Notes: generated by a model from the sequence alone, not told the origin. Counted from the stretch's first letter, positions 25,037 to 43,872 are shown. The stretch is DNA of 64,000 nt from Tetradesmus obliquus (GCA_030272155.1 CP126198.1:496001-560000); one strand, 5' to 3'. Program-made: numbers and translations.

Positions 25037-25805
25037 AGAGGGTGCTGCTGCTGCTGCCCGCAGGACACGCAAGCCGATCCCTGCACCTGCAGAAGCTGCA
25101 GCCAAGACGCCAGTGCAGGCAGCCACAGCAGCAGCAGCAGCAGCGGCGGTGGGAGGAACGCCATTGTCTGCTAAGCAGCTGCCTGCAGCAGCGGCAGATG
25201 GGGCTGCAGGTGCAGCAGCTGCCTCACGCAAACGCAGCGCACCTGCAGTAGCAGGTGGCACCAGCAGCAAGCCAGCAGCAGCAGCAGCAGCAGCAGTCAA
25301 TGGGCATGCTGCAGGTAGCAAGGCTGCTACAGTGCAGCCAGCATCTGCGCGCAAGCCAGTGCCAGCGCCAGCAGCAGGGTCAGCAGCAGCAGCTGCATCA
25401 GCTGATGTGCCGGAGCCGGAGGCAAAGCGGCGGCGCGGCGAGCAGCAGCAGCAGCAGCAGCAGCAGCGGGGCAGCAGACGGGCTGTTGGCTGGGAGGCCA
25501 ACCGGGGTCTGTCTGCTGACGATGATGGGTGGGAGGAGGTGCCTCAAGAGGAGCAGGATGCAGAGATGGAGCCAGAGCAGCAGCAGCAGCAGCGGCGGCA
25601 GCAGCAGCAGCAGCGCCGGCGGGATTATGGATGGGAGGAGGTGCCTCAGGAGGAGCAGGATGCAGAGATGGAGCCAGAGCAGCAGCAGCAGCAGCAGCAG
25701 CACCGGCGAGGCAGTGTGGGCAGTGCGTCACGGGGCAGCAGTCCAGACAGTGAGGATGGCAGCCGTCGTGTGTCTGTGCTGCATCGGCTCGGTAGGAACA
25801 AGTAG
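21314..25805 (+). CDS. Unrecognised Gln/Ala-rich, probably nuclear protein
   Basis: I do not recognise the family. Exon 1 (21314-21460) codes 49 residues (MSEQQQGEDLAATDRAA.., then FLSKYLQGLDSGNKRAIARN). An in-phase exon follows the acceptor at about 22036 (AVGASGAAALRPTLHKAAGR). The exon 23708-23905 codes VAQVFGYSLSVTVDGQEQEA and is in phase. The last exon, 24240-25805, codes about 520 residues: Gln-rich basic segment, acidic DDDGDSSEYEEV patch, long poly-Ala stretches, TP-K motifs, a basic cluster EAKRRRGE that could be a nuclear localisation signal, two copies of GWEEVPQEEQDAEMEPEQ, and a basic end. Exons between 21461 and 23707 are not fully resolved. Composition suggests a nuclear or nucleolar regulator; this is inference. 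Exon arrays are described separately. Confidence 0.6.
22120..22400 (+). repeat. ~114-bp tandem triplication in the 21314 gene
   Basis: Three near-identical ~114-bp units start at about 22123, 22238 and 22351, each coding LMSAEQSKHTLCVALLREV followed by intron-like sequence. The plus frame stays open through all three (no stop), but a GT donor after each LLRE suggests a junction-spanning exon-tail array. Confidence 0.8.
22905..23770 (+). repeat. ~237-bp tandem array of an acceptor plus exon head
   Basis: Units at 22981-23217 and 23218-23454 are almost identical (237 bp); a third (23455-23707) carries an extra DAADA segment, and the intact exon starts at 23708. A weaker copy precedes at about 22905. 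Each unit has two related GYS motifs (VAQVFGYSLSV and VAQVSGYSLLH), showing an older, shorter duplication inside the unit. Every unit ends in a CCCTAAACCCTTAAA-like pyrimidine stretch before CCGCAG. Confidence 0.88.
24140..24200 (+). repeat. CTG run and CTTGCTGTGCTG units before the last exon
   Basis: A run of CTG triplets is followed by three copies of a 12-base unit (cttgctgtgctg) about 40 bases upstream of the acceptor of the last exon of the 21314 gene. Confidence 0.7.
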
Positions 25806-26483
25806 GCTGGCGTGTGCTGCTTCAGATTTGTGGCTTGTTTAGCGCGGTGCATGGGGTGTGGGGTGCTTGAGTTTCTCCTTGTGAGAGAGAAGCTGATACG
25901 CTGGTCCAGGAAACGCTTGCTGGTCTGCTGATGTGCACGTCTGCCAGCCATGTGAGTGAAGCAGCCTGCTGCATTGTGCTACTGTTGTCCGCAAATCTTT
26001 CTACAGCCACACAGGGGGAGGTCCATGCGGGTTACTTTGCTGCCACTGCAGTGCAGCCTGACACGAGGCCTGCTGGACGTGTGCGTGTTCAGCTGTGCGT
26101 GTTTCTTCTGGATGATGCGTCGCTGTTGCGGTTGGTTGAATGCCTTGCTTTTCGTGTCGCTGGCTGCGTGCTGGCTGGCACGTTATGTGATGCGAAGGTC
26201 ATTCAAATGAACGGTGTGTGTTCACAGCAGCCTGTATGCTCCCAGTACATTAAGCTTGCATGTATCTGAATACTACAAACTTCTGGAATCACTGTGAAAA
26301 GGCATCGCGCATAGGAAGGTCTGCAGAACAACACACCTGCCCTGTCACTGGCAGACAACTTCTTAGCAGCGCTCGCAACCTCTCACAAGCCACTGCCACC
26401 CTCTCCTAGACACGATACGCCAACGTAAAGGCTTTTATGAACGCCAGATGTGCTCATATGTAGGCTGACTGACGTTCAACCCA
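25806..26483. other. Intergenic region between two plus-strand genes
   Basis: This is the 3' flank of the Gln/Ala-rich gene and the promoter of the subtilase gene. No reading frame with coding-like features and no repeat stands out. Confidence 0.5.
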
Positions 26484-28650
26484 ATGTGGGCAACTATCAC
26501 TCGCGTGGGCCTGCTGGCCCTGCTGCTATGCCATGTAGTAGCATTAGACAACGATCAGGTAGTTAATGATGTGGATTTGACAGCTGAGACGGAGATCGGC
26601 GTTGCTGCAGCTGCTAGCTCGCAAGGTCAAGGCAGCACAGTCCCAGGCTCGGCCCGCCCGGCAAGTGTAGAACAGCGGAGAAACAGTGTTAGCCCAACTG
26701 CAGTTGGTTTAGCAGGTACGTGCACGGCGTGCATGTGCTCGCCTCCACCCTTCTGGCGCCATTGGGTCAGAGCTGCTGTAGTGACACCCAGCTGCCATGC
26801 TGCGCTGCTGACTGTAAACTTGCAACCCCCACCGCTCAGAAACATCTAATCGTATCTCCCTGCTGAGCCTGTGCTCAGCAAGCAGTCCTCAGCAGTGTCA
26901 GCAGTGCGTCCCACACAGCGCAGGCTCACCATGCGTGCATGCATGCTGGGTGTGTGCTGCTTGCAGGACAACCCATACCAAATGAGTACATAGTCATCTT
27001 CAAAAAGGGAGCTGATGTTCGAGCTGCCACTGCTAGGTGAGCTAAGTTCCTATTGGCAACGTATGCTGGTGCTGGTGCTGCTGGCGCTGCTGCCAGGCCT
27101 TGCTATTGAGGGCAGGGCAGACATAGCAGCGTGCACAGACGACATGTTGATTTTGAAGATCTCCATATCTACCTTAACACAGTAAAACATATGAACAGCA
27201 GCCGTGCAGCATGACTGTAAATGCTCAGCTGCATGTGCTCGCAGCAGCAAGCTGCACAACACCAGCCGCTTTCTGCCCCACCCACTCTTCCGCAACCTTC
27301 ACTGCTGCTGTCTTTCCTCCCACTAATTTGTTTAACCGCAGCGTCCGTGCACGCGCAGTGTCGCTTGTGCAGACAGCCTCCACCAGCAGCAGCAGCAGCA
27401 GCGAGCGCGTCAGCCCAGCCGCAGCAGAGCTGGCAGTGACAGTTGTGTCGGTTGCTGAGGCCCCTAGCAGCAACCAGCAAGGCCAGGCAGTGCTCATAGT
27501 GCCAGGCACAGGCCTCAGCAGCAGAGCTGTGAAGGCAGCACTATCAGGCCCACAGGTGCAAACAGTCCTGCAGGATTCCTGGGTGACAATTGCAACAGAT
27601 GCAATGACTCAGCGCGGCAGCAGCAGCAGCAACAAGATGCGGAGATCGCTGCTGCAGGAGCAGCAGCAGCCGGTAGCAGCAGCAGCAGCTGCTGCTGCGC
27701 GACGCAGTGCCTGGCGCAGCAGGCATCGGCCGTCACCCAGCCCACCACCCAGCCCGTCACCGCAGCCCACCGCTGCAGCCGTCAACTGCTCGGGGCACTT
27801 CACTGCTTGGCAGCCCTGCGGCTTAAACCACGCACCCATGTGGCAGGCATGCATGACATACACAACATACGTCATAGACGTGCCGGCTGCAAATGGCGGC
27901 GCCCGCTGCCCCCGCAGGACAGGTTTCAAGTCTTGGAAGGCCTGCAACCCCAGCGAGTGCGGTTTAGGCCCTGTGCCGCCGCCTGGGGTTTTGCCGGTTG
28001 TGGCGTTGAATGCAACCGAGCGTGCGATCTGGGCGATGCAGCGCGTCGGCGAATTCAACTCAACAGATCGGACAGTGGTGGACATTTCGGCAGCAATGCA
28101 GCAGGAGAAGAACAAGGGATTGATTGCTGTTGTGATCGACACTGGCATTGATTCTGGCCATCCTGAGCTCAATGTGATTGGGTTTAAAGACATGCGGGAT
28201 GAGCCGGGGTCGCTGTGGTACAACAAGGACGGCAACGGGTGCGTGCTGACTGATATTAAATCTTCATATCCGCGATGTGTGCATGTGTAGCTGACACAAC
28301 ACAATTGCACAGCACTGTGTTGCGCTTGCACCTGCTGACAATGGTTTGCTGGTTGTGAATCACACGTGTTATCTTGTTGTTATTGTTGTTAGCAGCCCCA
28401 AAAGTACTGCGGCTGCATCAGCTGGCAGCTTTCGCCTAATGGCTTAGAGCTGTGCCGCACTATTGTGTCCAGCAGCAAGATGCCACAGCAGAGCAGGTGC
28501 TGCAGCTGTGCCGCACTCTTCAACAGCTAGCTGGTGGTATCCCCTGGTTATGCCTGCTGACAGCTATCACATCACCTTCACTGCTGCTGCTGCTGCTGCT
28601 GCTGCTGGCCAGCTGTAGTAACCATTTGTTACGCCTGCCTGCTGCTGACA

Positions 28651-28695
<45 letters not shown>

Positions 28696-30230
28696 CATGC
28701 TACAGGCACGGCACGCACGTCGCCGGCATCATCGGCGCGCGGCGCAACGACCGTGCCATTGTCGGCGTCGCGCCCGGCATGCCGCTCTACGCCATCAAAG
28801 TCATGTCTGCGGAAGGAAAAGGCAAAAAGTCCACTGTTCTGGAAGCATTTCGGGAGGTGGTCGCTATGCTGGAGGCCGGCAGGAAAATTGCAGTGCTCAA
28901 TTTGTCGTTTGTGATGAGCACCGGGGATGCGCCGCTGGATCCGGAGGACTTCAAGGTCACGTGTGACCTGCTGAAGCAGATCGCCGGCTACGGCGTGTCC
29001 ACATCAGCTGCCGCAGGTGAGGGTAACTTGTTACAATGTTATTTTGCCGGGATGCAGCTGCTTGCAATGTGTCTGCTCTAGTTGAAGCCGGAAATGGCTG
29101 GCTACGGTGTGGCCACATCAGCAGCTGCAGGTGAGCATAAAAAAGTGAAATGATGCTCCACTGGATGCGGAAGACTTCAAGGTCACGTGTGACCTGCTGA
29201 AGGAGGTAGCTGGCTACGGCGTGTCCACATCAGCAGCAGCAGGTGAGGGTAACTTGTTACAATGTTATTTTGCCGGGATGCAGCTGCTTGCAATGTGTCT
29301 GCTCTAGTTGAAGCCGGAAATGGCTGGCTACGGTGTGGCCACATCAGCAGCTGCAGGTGAGCATAAAAAAGTGAAATGATGCTCCACTGGATGCGGAAGA
29401 CTTCAAGGTCATGTGTGACCTGCTGAAGGAGGTAGCTGGCTACGGCGTGTCCACATCAGCTGCCGCAGGTGAGGGAGACAGTCTGGCTGGCTGGCTTGGG
29501 CAACTGCCTGCCTGACTGTCTGGCTGGCTGCCTGGCTGGCTGCCTGACTGGCTGCAAATCTGACTGAGTGACTGAGTGGCTGACTGACCGACGCATTGCC
29601 TGCCTGCCTGCCTGCCTGCCTTGCTGCCGCCAGGCAACGTGTACGGCAAGAACCTTCAGTGGTTCCTGCCGGGCTGGCTGGCTGAATACATGTCTGACTG
29701 ACTGGCTGGCTGACTGAGTGACTGACCGACGCATTGCCTGCCTGCTTGGCTGACTGACTGCAGGCAACGTGTATGGCAAGAACCTTCAGTGGTTCCTGCC
29801 GGGCGCCTGCCCCGACGTGATGGCCGTCACGAGCCTCAACCGGTACGATTACCCATCAGACTTCAGCAACGCTGCGCTGCCAACTGCCGCCCCAGCTGTC
29901 TTAAACAGTGTCATGGCAGCACCGGGCGAAGACATCATCAGCACTTACCCCACATACCTACCCATGGGCCCTTTCGCAAAGCTGGACGGAACCTCTCAGG
30001 CGACGCCTTTTGTGTCTGGCGGCTTCATCCTGTGCCTGCTGACTGAAAAGTGCAAGAGGAGCGACGTTCCCGGTGAAGTTGCGGCGGCCGCCGTGAACTT
30101 CCCGGTGCTGCAGGGCCTGGCCAAGGAGTTCCCGTGCGGGAAGTTGCCTGGGGGCTGCGGGCCGGACTGGGGCATGCCGGATGCGTACTACGGCTACATG
30201 GTGAACATCAGCAGCTTCCGTGCGTCATGA
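26484..30230 (+). CDS. Secreted subtilisin-like serine protease with TSP1-like module
   Basis: Five exons join in phase: 26484-26715, 26967-27036, 27342-28238, 28706-29016 and 29764-30230, giving about 658 residues. The N-terminus is a signal peptide (TRVGLLALLLCHVVAL). A short propeptide-like strand (NEYIVIFKKGADVRA) resembles the inhibitor I9 domain. A Ser/Gln/Pro linker leads to a thrombospondin type 1-like module (~249-312, CSGHFTAWQPC to ACNPSEC). The S8 domain has the Asp box AVVIDTGIDSGHPEL (D ~366), the His box GNGHGTHVAGI (H ~401), AAGN with the oxyanion-hole Asn (~505) and GTSQATP with catalytic Ser (~581). The triad is complete, so it should be active outside the cell. Algal subtilases such as sporangin digest cell walls at hatching; that role is a guess here. 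Exon 4 and exon 5 edges are tandemly duplicated. Confidence 0.88.
29017..29469 (+). repeat. 226-bp tandem duplication in a subtilase intron
   Basis: Two adjacent units, 29017-29241 and 29242-29469, are nearly identical. Each contains two partial copies of the end of exon 4 (AGYGVATSAAAG and AGYGVSTSAAAG) with GTGAG donors, so the exon tail exists five times including the intact one. High identity indicates recent duplication. Confidence 0.9.
29485..29758. repeat. TGGC/TGAC/TGCC tetranucleotide tract with an exon 5 head copy
   Basis: Degenerate four-base repeats fill the intron before exon 5 of the subtilase. Embedded at about 29630-29672 is a partial copy of the exon 5 head (GNVYGKNLQWFLPG) with its own acceptor; the intact head follows at 29764. 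The two heads lie in ~130-bp units. Confidence 0.88.
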
Positions 30231-30282
30231 GGTTGTTACTTTTTACATAACAAGTTACAGTTTACATGTGTGACGGGATGTG

Positions 30283-30371
30283 CCGGTGCCCGGGGGCTTT
30301 GGGCCGGACTGGGGCGTGCCGGATGCCTATCATGGCTACAAGGTGAACATCAGCAGCTTCCGGGCGGCATG
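30283..30371 (+). repeat. Copy of the subtilase 3' coding end
   Basis: About 85 bases repeat the end of the last exon (GPDWG.PDAY.GY.VNISSFRA, then a stop) and the start of the 3' UTR (tgttact..tttttaca). It lies after the real stop codon and is untranslated. Confidence 0.85.
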
Positions 30372-32029
30372 ATGTTGTTATATGTTATTTTTTACAGTTA
30401 CATAACATGTCAGTCGCCACGGGCATGTGCAGGTTGGGAGCTGATAACACATTCCAGGGTTCTGCGGTAGTATCTGCTGCTGAGCAGGGACTCAGCCCTG
30501 GCTTGCAAGTGGGTGCCATGGCAGACTTTGGTTGCTAGCTTTGTTGCCGCCTGTTGCCCAGTCTTGCCGTACACCCCAAAGTTCATGGGGCCAACACGCG
30601 GTGCTGCTGTATGCAGCAGCAGTGACAGGCTGGATGGTGTAGCCACTGCTGAATGTGCAGTTTGCACTGAGTGGTGGCTTTGGGCAAAGCAGCTGCTGCT
30701 GTGCTTAGGCAGCGATGCATGCACCAGGCAAGAATGTCGCAGCACCTGTTGTTGCATGGTTGCAATCCAGCTTGGATCTTGCACAGTGGCCAAGGCGGCA
30801 CATAATTTATATTTTACTTGTACCCACAGCGCCACATGACTGTTACAAGCTGGCTGACGAAACTCAATCTTGCGTGTTAAACACAGTAACAAGTTGTTAC
30901 TGTGACAGAGTATGCTGTTAGCATGACTACGGCATTATCTACTATTTCATGTCTGCACGACAGTGTGTTGCATGCTTGTGTAGCTTACACCTGACTGTTA
31001 CTTGCTGACTGCAAAGCAGTCTGCGTGGTGGCATAAGCCATATGGATGGGCCTTTCTTCACATCTGCTAGCCAGCAGCAGAAGCATGCAGAAACTGCATG
31101 CAGCACGCAACTGGGTTGCATTGGGGGGGCTTTGTTTGTGGTTTAGGAGCACTGCCTAACTCGACCCCCCTCCTGCAGCTCGCATAATGTTGTGAGCGAT
31201 TGCCTGTTGGCATTCTAATGCAGTTGATAAAGCACGCGTAAAGCACGTCGTGATGCAGGCGATCAAGCATGCTTCATGCACGCTGTCCATGCATGCATGC
31301 CAGCATTGTATAAGCAGTGATGCGCACTGCCCACATCATTGCTGGTTCCTGGGATGCATTCAGCTCTGCCATGCCTGTGGATCGCTGCGCGTGCGTTGCA
31401 GCACCACATCACAACCCGGCAGATGCTGCAGCTGCTACACCGCTGGGTGTAGCTGACAAAGCATACGCTTGTGAGAGGCTCTGCTGGCTCAGCTATGTGC
31501 CTTCTTTCTGGTGTGTATGTGTTTCAACCGATTGATTCCAGAAAGTTGCATGCAAGCAGGCGAGCTGCCACCTTTGGTGGACGTATATAACTAGCTCACA
31601 GTGTGACAGACTCTGCTGGCCAGCTTTGTCTGTCTGGTGTGCTGGGAAATTGCTGCGGGCCTTACCATCAATTGCTGCTGGTGCTGTCTGCTGTAAGCAG
31701 CCCAGAAAGGCTGGCCTGTGTGTGCATGTGTATATGCTGCAACTGTCATGTAACAGTTTGGAGGTTGCACGACCACTGACGTCCCCACGACCTCTGTGAG
31801 AGTGTACAACAGGCATCTAGGCCCTCGCTTCTGACGCGTCTCCTGTATCTGAAGGTTGCGCTGATGCTGCTGCGCTTGCAGCAGCGGCCTGACAGGGCCT
31901 CCAGTATCACTGTGTTACAAAACCTGTAGCAAAACGCTGTGCGGCAGGCTCTCAGAATCGGAATGCCGTCTCAGCTTTCGCCCCCTGCCAGCAGTGCTGG
32001 TGGCAACAGGAAGTCCTACAAAAACGCCT
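30372..32029. other. Intergenic region between convergent subtilase and TRF4-like genes
   Basis: No gene recognised. Frames here are short and lack coding signatures. It should contain the two 3' ends. Confidence 0.5.
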
Positions 32030-32034
32030 TTACA
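32030..32034 (-). terminator. TGTAA poly(A) signal of the TRF4-like gene
   Basis: TGTAA on the minus strand about 110 bases after the stop codon at 32144. Confidence 0.5.
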
Positions 32035-32143
32035 AGGAAATGTGCAGTGAGCCAGACCATTTGGCCAAGTAAAATCACAGTCGGCTGGAATACCCATCAG
32101 TGCCAAGCACCGTATTTGAACAGCATGCAGGATGCAATGCACC

Positions 32144-40016
<7,873 letters not shown>

Positions 40017-42054
40017 GACCCAGCGAGGCGATGCTGCCGCAAGGCGATCAAGCGGTGCGCAGTAGCATACCAGCAAGCCTGCACTCGGCGACGAAATACA
40101 TACCGATACCCTTATAAAATGCTTACAAGTCAGAGCTTCCACAGGAGACACTGGTTTCGAACAAGGGCTTTCTAACATAACGTTAGTCATTACTCACCCC
40201 GCCCCCAAGCTATGCTGCCTGGGCTGAGCATGGCCGACGTTGTACTGCTCTACCAGCAGCACGCAAGAGACCTGTTAACACAAAAACCTGTTCATGGACA
40301 GCAGGGCTCGCACTTGTGCCAAAACAGCCGTGGAACTTCAACTTGAAGGCCCTTCAGGTCGGACCTGGCATGACACTCGGCAGGCTGTCAGTTTCTTGCC
40401 CTCACATGGCCTCGATACTGTAAAGGTTGTCCAGATTTATTACAAAAAAAGCAGATTAGTTGCACCACAGGGCCCATCCACTGCCGCATGAACACCGCGT
40501 CACCCCCCTCTCTATCAGGGGTTCATCCATTGCAGGCAAGCCGACCAGCTACAGTGGCAGCAGCAGCAGCAGCAGCAGCAGCAGGCCTGCGTTTGCATGC
40601 CAGCACTGCAGCATTAGGAAAAGCCATTCAATTGTAACATGCTGCAGCGCATGAGGTGGACAACGTTGCTACAGCTGCCGGCACATGCAGCTGTCACGTA
40701 CTTCAAAACGGTACATACATGTACTTCAAGCAGATTGCAAACTTGCAGTGTAACAGCATTTCATTTGATCACCAGCTACTCAACACAAGAGTGCTAACCC
40801 CTTCAAAAAAACCTGTGCCAGGAGACAGCCAGCAGAGGCCTGAACACAGTGCTGAACAATCACCGTAATATCCGGTGGACTGGCAGATCAGCGATCAGCG
40901 GCTGTGAAATCTGCTGCCACATGACACCTGCCTTCTGAGCAGTACACACAGATGCAGTACACTCCCCAGCATGCAGACACATGCATGCACGTGCAACGTT
41001 GTGATGGCCTGTGCAGTGCTTGCCATGTATACAGCCGATGGCAGTACATGTGACAGCCCATGCAGGCAGTACATGTGACAGCCCATGCATGCAGTCACTG
41101 CACATGTGACATGTATACAGCCGATGCAGGCAGTACATGTGACAGCCCATGCAGGCAGTACATGTACACAGCCCATGCAGGCAGTACATGTACAGTGCTG
41201 TCTACGGCGAGGCAGCATGCTTCACAGAGCAGACCCAGTGCTGTCACAACCCATTGCAACTAAAGACATCTAAATAAGGACCCTTTCAGCACTTGCAAAA
41301 ATCTCACATCAGCCGTCACATTCTGCATTGGTGGCTGAGCTATGCGTGTAAAACAATATGTCATTTACCTTCAAACAGCAACTGATGATGCTTTCAGAGC
41401 ATCCACGAATGTTGGAAGACGCCCACCGTCTGCAAAATGCTGGAATGCACCAACCGTGTCATCAGCATATATAATTACTTCCCTTCATACACACTTCAAC
41501 ATTTGCAGTACTGTGTGTCTAAAAAAAACAAATTCAAGTGTGTGTTGCTTTGACTCCCTCATTGTCCGCAGCATGTGCTGCAGCAGCAGCAACTGGCAGC
41601 ACGCATAGATTATGCTGCTGCCTGCTTTGTGCAGACTTGCCTCTTCAATATTGATCATCAATGAGCGCCCCTCCGAACGAGCCCAGCAGCTTTGCTCGTG
41701 AGGAACAATGTGCGGGAGACAGGCAGGCAGGCATGCAGGCAGGCAGCAGGCGGTGTAAGATCCAGTGCTTTGCAGCAGTCCAACAACACCGGCCTGAAGC
41801 TACTTAGTGCCGCACAGCTGCAGCAGCAAGCTCGCTTGCAGGCACTGTTGTTGTGGTTGCTGTTGCTGTCACATGTTGCAGGCTGTAATGTCAGACAGCT
41901 AGGCTAGCTGGCAATGAGAAATGTTCACCCTGTAACACAATACATGAACAAACAGAGATGAGAGATGTTAGTGCTGCATGCAGGCGGCCGCTGCTGCAAT
42001 ACTCGCCAGAGAGGCACTGCTCACCTCACTGTGCCTTTCCACCACACGCAGCCA
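40017..42054. other. Intergenic region upstream of the TRF4-like gene
   Basis: It contains the TRF4-like promoter, a 25-bp minisatellite near 41040-41200, a CAG run near 40558-40583 and the 3' flank of the KR-repeat gene. A plus-strand ATG at 41661 opens a short frame (MSAPPNEPSSFAREEQ) that I could not extend by splicing. No gene is called. Confidence 0.45.
41040..41200. repeat. 25-bp minisatellite
   Basis: About six imperfect copies of a unit 'cagtacatgtgacagcccatgcagg'-like (given here in two parts: cagtacatgtgac, agcccatgcagg). One interior unit has diverged and gained a 'catgtatacagccgatg' variant. Confidence 0.85.
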
Positions 42055-43361
42055 TCATGCCGACCGCTTGGGGGTGTTGAACTTTGGTGCAGCTGGCTTC
42101 ACTGGGGTGGCAGCAGTGAACACAGATGCCCATGCGCGAGCAGCATCTGTGCCTAGCAGAGAGCGCTTGGGGGTGTTAAATTTTGGTGCCGCCGGCTTGG
42201 TTGGGAGCACAGAGGTTGCCACAGACGCCCATGCGCGGGCAGCATTGGTGCTAAGCAGAGAGCGCTTGGGGGTGTTGAACTTTGGTGCAGCTGGCTTGAC
42301 TGGAGTAGCAGCGGTGAAGACAGATGCCCAAGCACGTGCAGCATCGGTGCCAAGGAGAGAGCGCTTGGGGGTGTTAAACTTTGGTGTTGTGGGCTTGGTT
42401 GGGAGGCTGGCTGTGTTGACAGCTGAGAAAGGCCTGGAGGTTTGTGTGGCCAGCAGCAGCCGCTTTGGCGCTTTGAACTTTGGTGTGGCCGGCTTGACTG
42501 GGAGGCTGGCTGTGTTGACAGCTGAGAAAGGCCTGGAAGTTTGTGTGGCCAGCAGCAGCCGCTTCTGTGTCGTGAATTTTGGTGCTGCAGGCTTGACAGG
42601 AAGGCTGGCGGTGTTGACAGCTGAGAAAGGCCTGGACGTTTGCGTGGCCAGAAGCTGCCTTGCTGATGACTCATCCTCTGCAGGACAGCAGCAATGCATT
42701 GATTAAGGGTGTAAGCATAAGAATGCTTGTTACAGTTGGTGTCAAGCAATGCATTGATCCTGGTTAGCCGATTGAGTGCAAGTGATGCATCAATCACAGT
42801 GAATTGTGCTGCCTGAGACTCATAAGTTATAAGTTAAGTATAAGTAACAAGGCTTCTTGTGGCAGGCTGTGCTGCTGCAGCTGTCAGGTGAGCTTGGTGC
42901 AGGTGACGTGTCAATCGACACAAGTACAACCTGGATGTTAGCTGGTGCAACAAGTGGCTTGATGTGTGTGGCACAATGGCTGTAAGTCTGCAAAAGTCGG
43001 TCATTCATGGGGAAAACGTGAGTGGTGCCTGCTGCTGCTGAGCATTTGATGCAGCATGGCTGAGTCAGCAGCAGCACAGGGACCTACCTGCGTAGCAGCT
43101 CACTACCAGCATGACGCTGACCTGCGAGCAGATACGTTTGAAAACAATAAAATAGTACTCGTCGTGGTGAGTGCAATCAGGCGTGAGGCACCTCACTATT
43201 GCAGCTCACCAGCAACAGGCTCGCCAGTGATCGCTGCATCACGATAGAAGGACCGCAACAACCGGCGAAAACGGTAGAGAAGAAAAGAAGCAGAGTAAGA
43301 GGCTGTGTGCGCTCGCATCGGAGGTCACCTTATCGCCCTTGCTCAGAATACCTACCGCCAT
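42055..43361 (-). CDS. Candidate secreted prepropeptide with six KR-terminated repeats
   Basis: Four exons join in phase: 43361-43329, 43233-43210, 43121-43088 and 42677-42055, giving 237 residues. The spliced N-terminus MAVGILSKGDKRS is followed by LASLLLVSVMLVVSCYA, a good signal peptide with likely cleavage after CYA. An acidic spacer EDESSA follows. The rest is six contiguous repeats of 33 residues, then SA and stop. Each repeat ends in KP..PKF..xKR, giving one Lys-Arg per repeat. Repeats 1-3 share LLATQTSRPFSAVNTASLP; repeats 4-6 share AARAWASV. The minus frame has strong C/G third positions (AAG TTC AAC ACC CCC AAG), supporting this strand. The layout is that of a kexin-processed propeptide. 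I know no family match. Alternative: a nuclear or structural protein whose TPKR sites are CDK-like phosphorylation motifs. No Gly precedes KR, so amidation is not predicted. Confidence 0.68.
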
Positions 43362-43750
43362 TATGAGACCTTGGCTATTGTAACAGATTTCGCGCAAGCT
43401 GCAGCGTTCGTGCAGGTCACGAGTTTATTTGACAGCATTTAAACTAGTTCCGTTCACGAGCTTGGGGCCTGCTTCACAGTGGCTGAACCCGGAAGGTCCT
43501 GATCCGGTGCACCCCTTCAATTTAAGGTCAACAGAGCAGGTCCAGGCAGACCTCAAGGTGCACCTTTGCCCGAGGCAAACAGCCCCGAGCCGATGTATTC
43601 TCTTAGAGTTTATGTACTCAAGTAAACAACTCTAGTGCAAACCGGCTGCAAATGCGTCCTTGTAAACTGCAATTCATTCAGTTGGCCAACACTATGATCA
43701 CCAGACAATCAAGATGCAAGTCAAGGCACGTCCAATTGCACATCATGCAA

Positions 43751-43872
43751 CTGGACGTGACATGTGGCTCGTCAAGTTGGGACTGGACGTGAGCACGTCC
43801 AGTTGTGCACTGGACGTCGAGGAGGCAGACTGGACGTCAAACTGGACGAGCACTGGACGTGCAACTGGACAC
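43751..43872. promoter_or_regulatory. CTGGACGT motif cluster upstream of the KR-repeat gene
   Basis: Seven copies of CTGGAC, mostly CTGGACGT, begin at 43751, 43783, 43810, 43830, 43842, 43853 and 43865. One inverted copy (ACGTCCAG) lies at about 43795. They end about 390 bases upstream of the KR-repeat gene start. A regulatory role is inference from position and density; it could equally be a decayed minisatellite. Confidence 0.4.

Noticed and set aside
24380-25501. 373-residue minus-strand Ala/Cys-rich frame
   Set aside because: Antisense of the Gln/Ala-rich last exon of the 21314 gene; such CAG-rich DNA is open in several frames.
41040-41200. Regular short repeats as a possible CRISPR array
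   Set aside because: Units are head-to-tail with no unique spacers; it is a eukaryotic minisatellite.
41661-41800. Plus-strand ATG frame MSAPPNEPSSFAREEQ as a first exon
   Set aside because: No donor and acceptor pair keeps it open past about 40 codons.
41978-42706. 242-residue plus-strand repeat frame (LGVLNFGAAGLTG)
   Set aside because: It overlaps the KR-repeat exon. The minus strand has the stronger C/G third-position bias and an in-phase upstream exon chain with a signal peptide.
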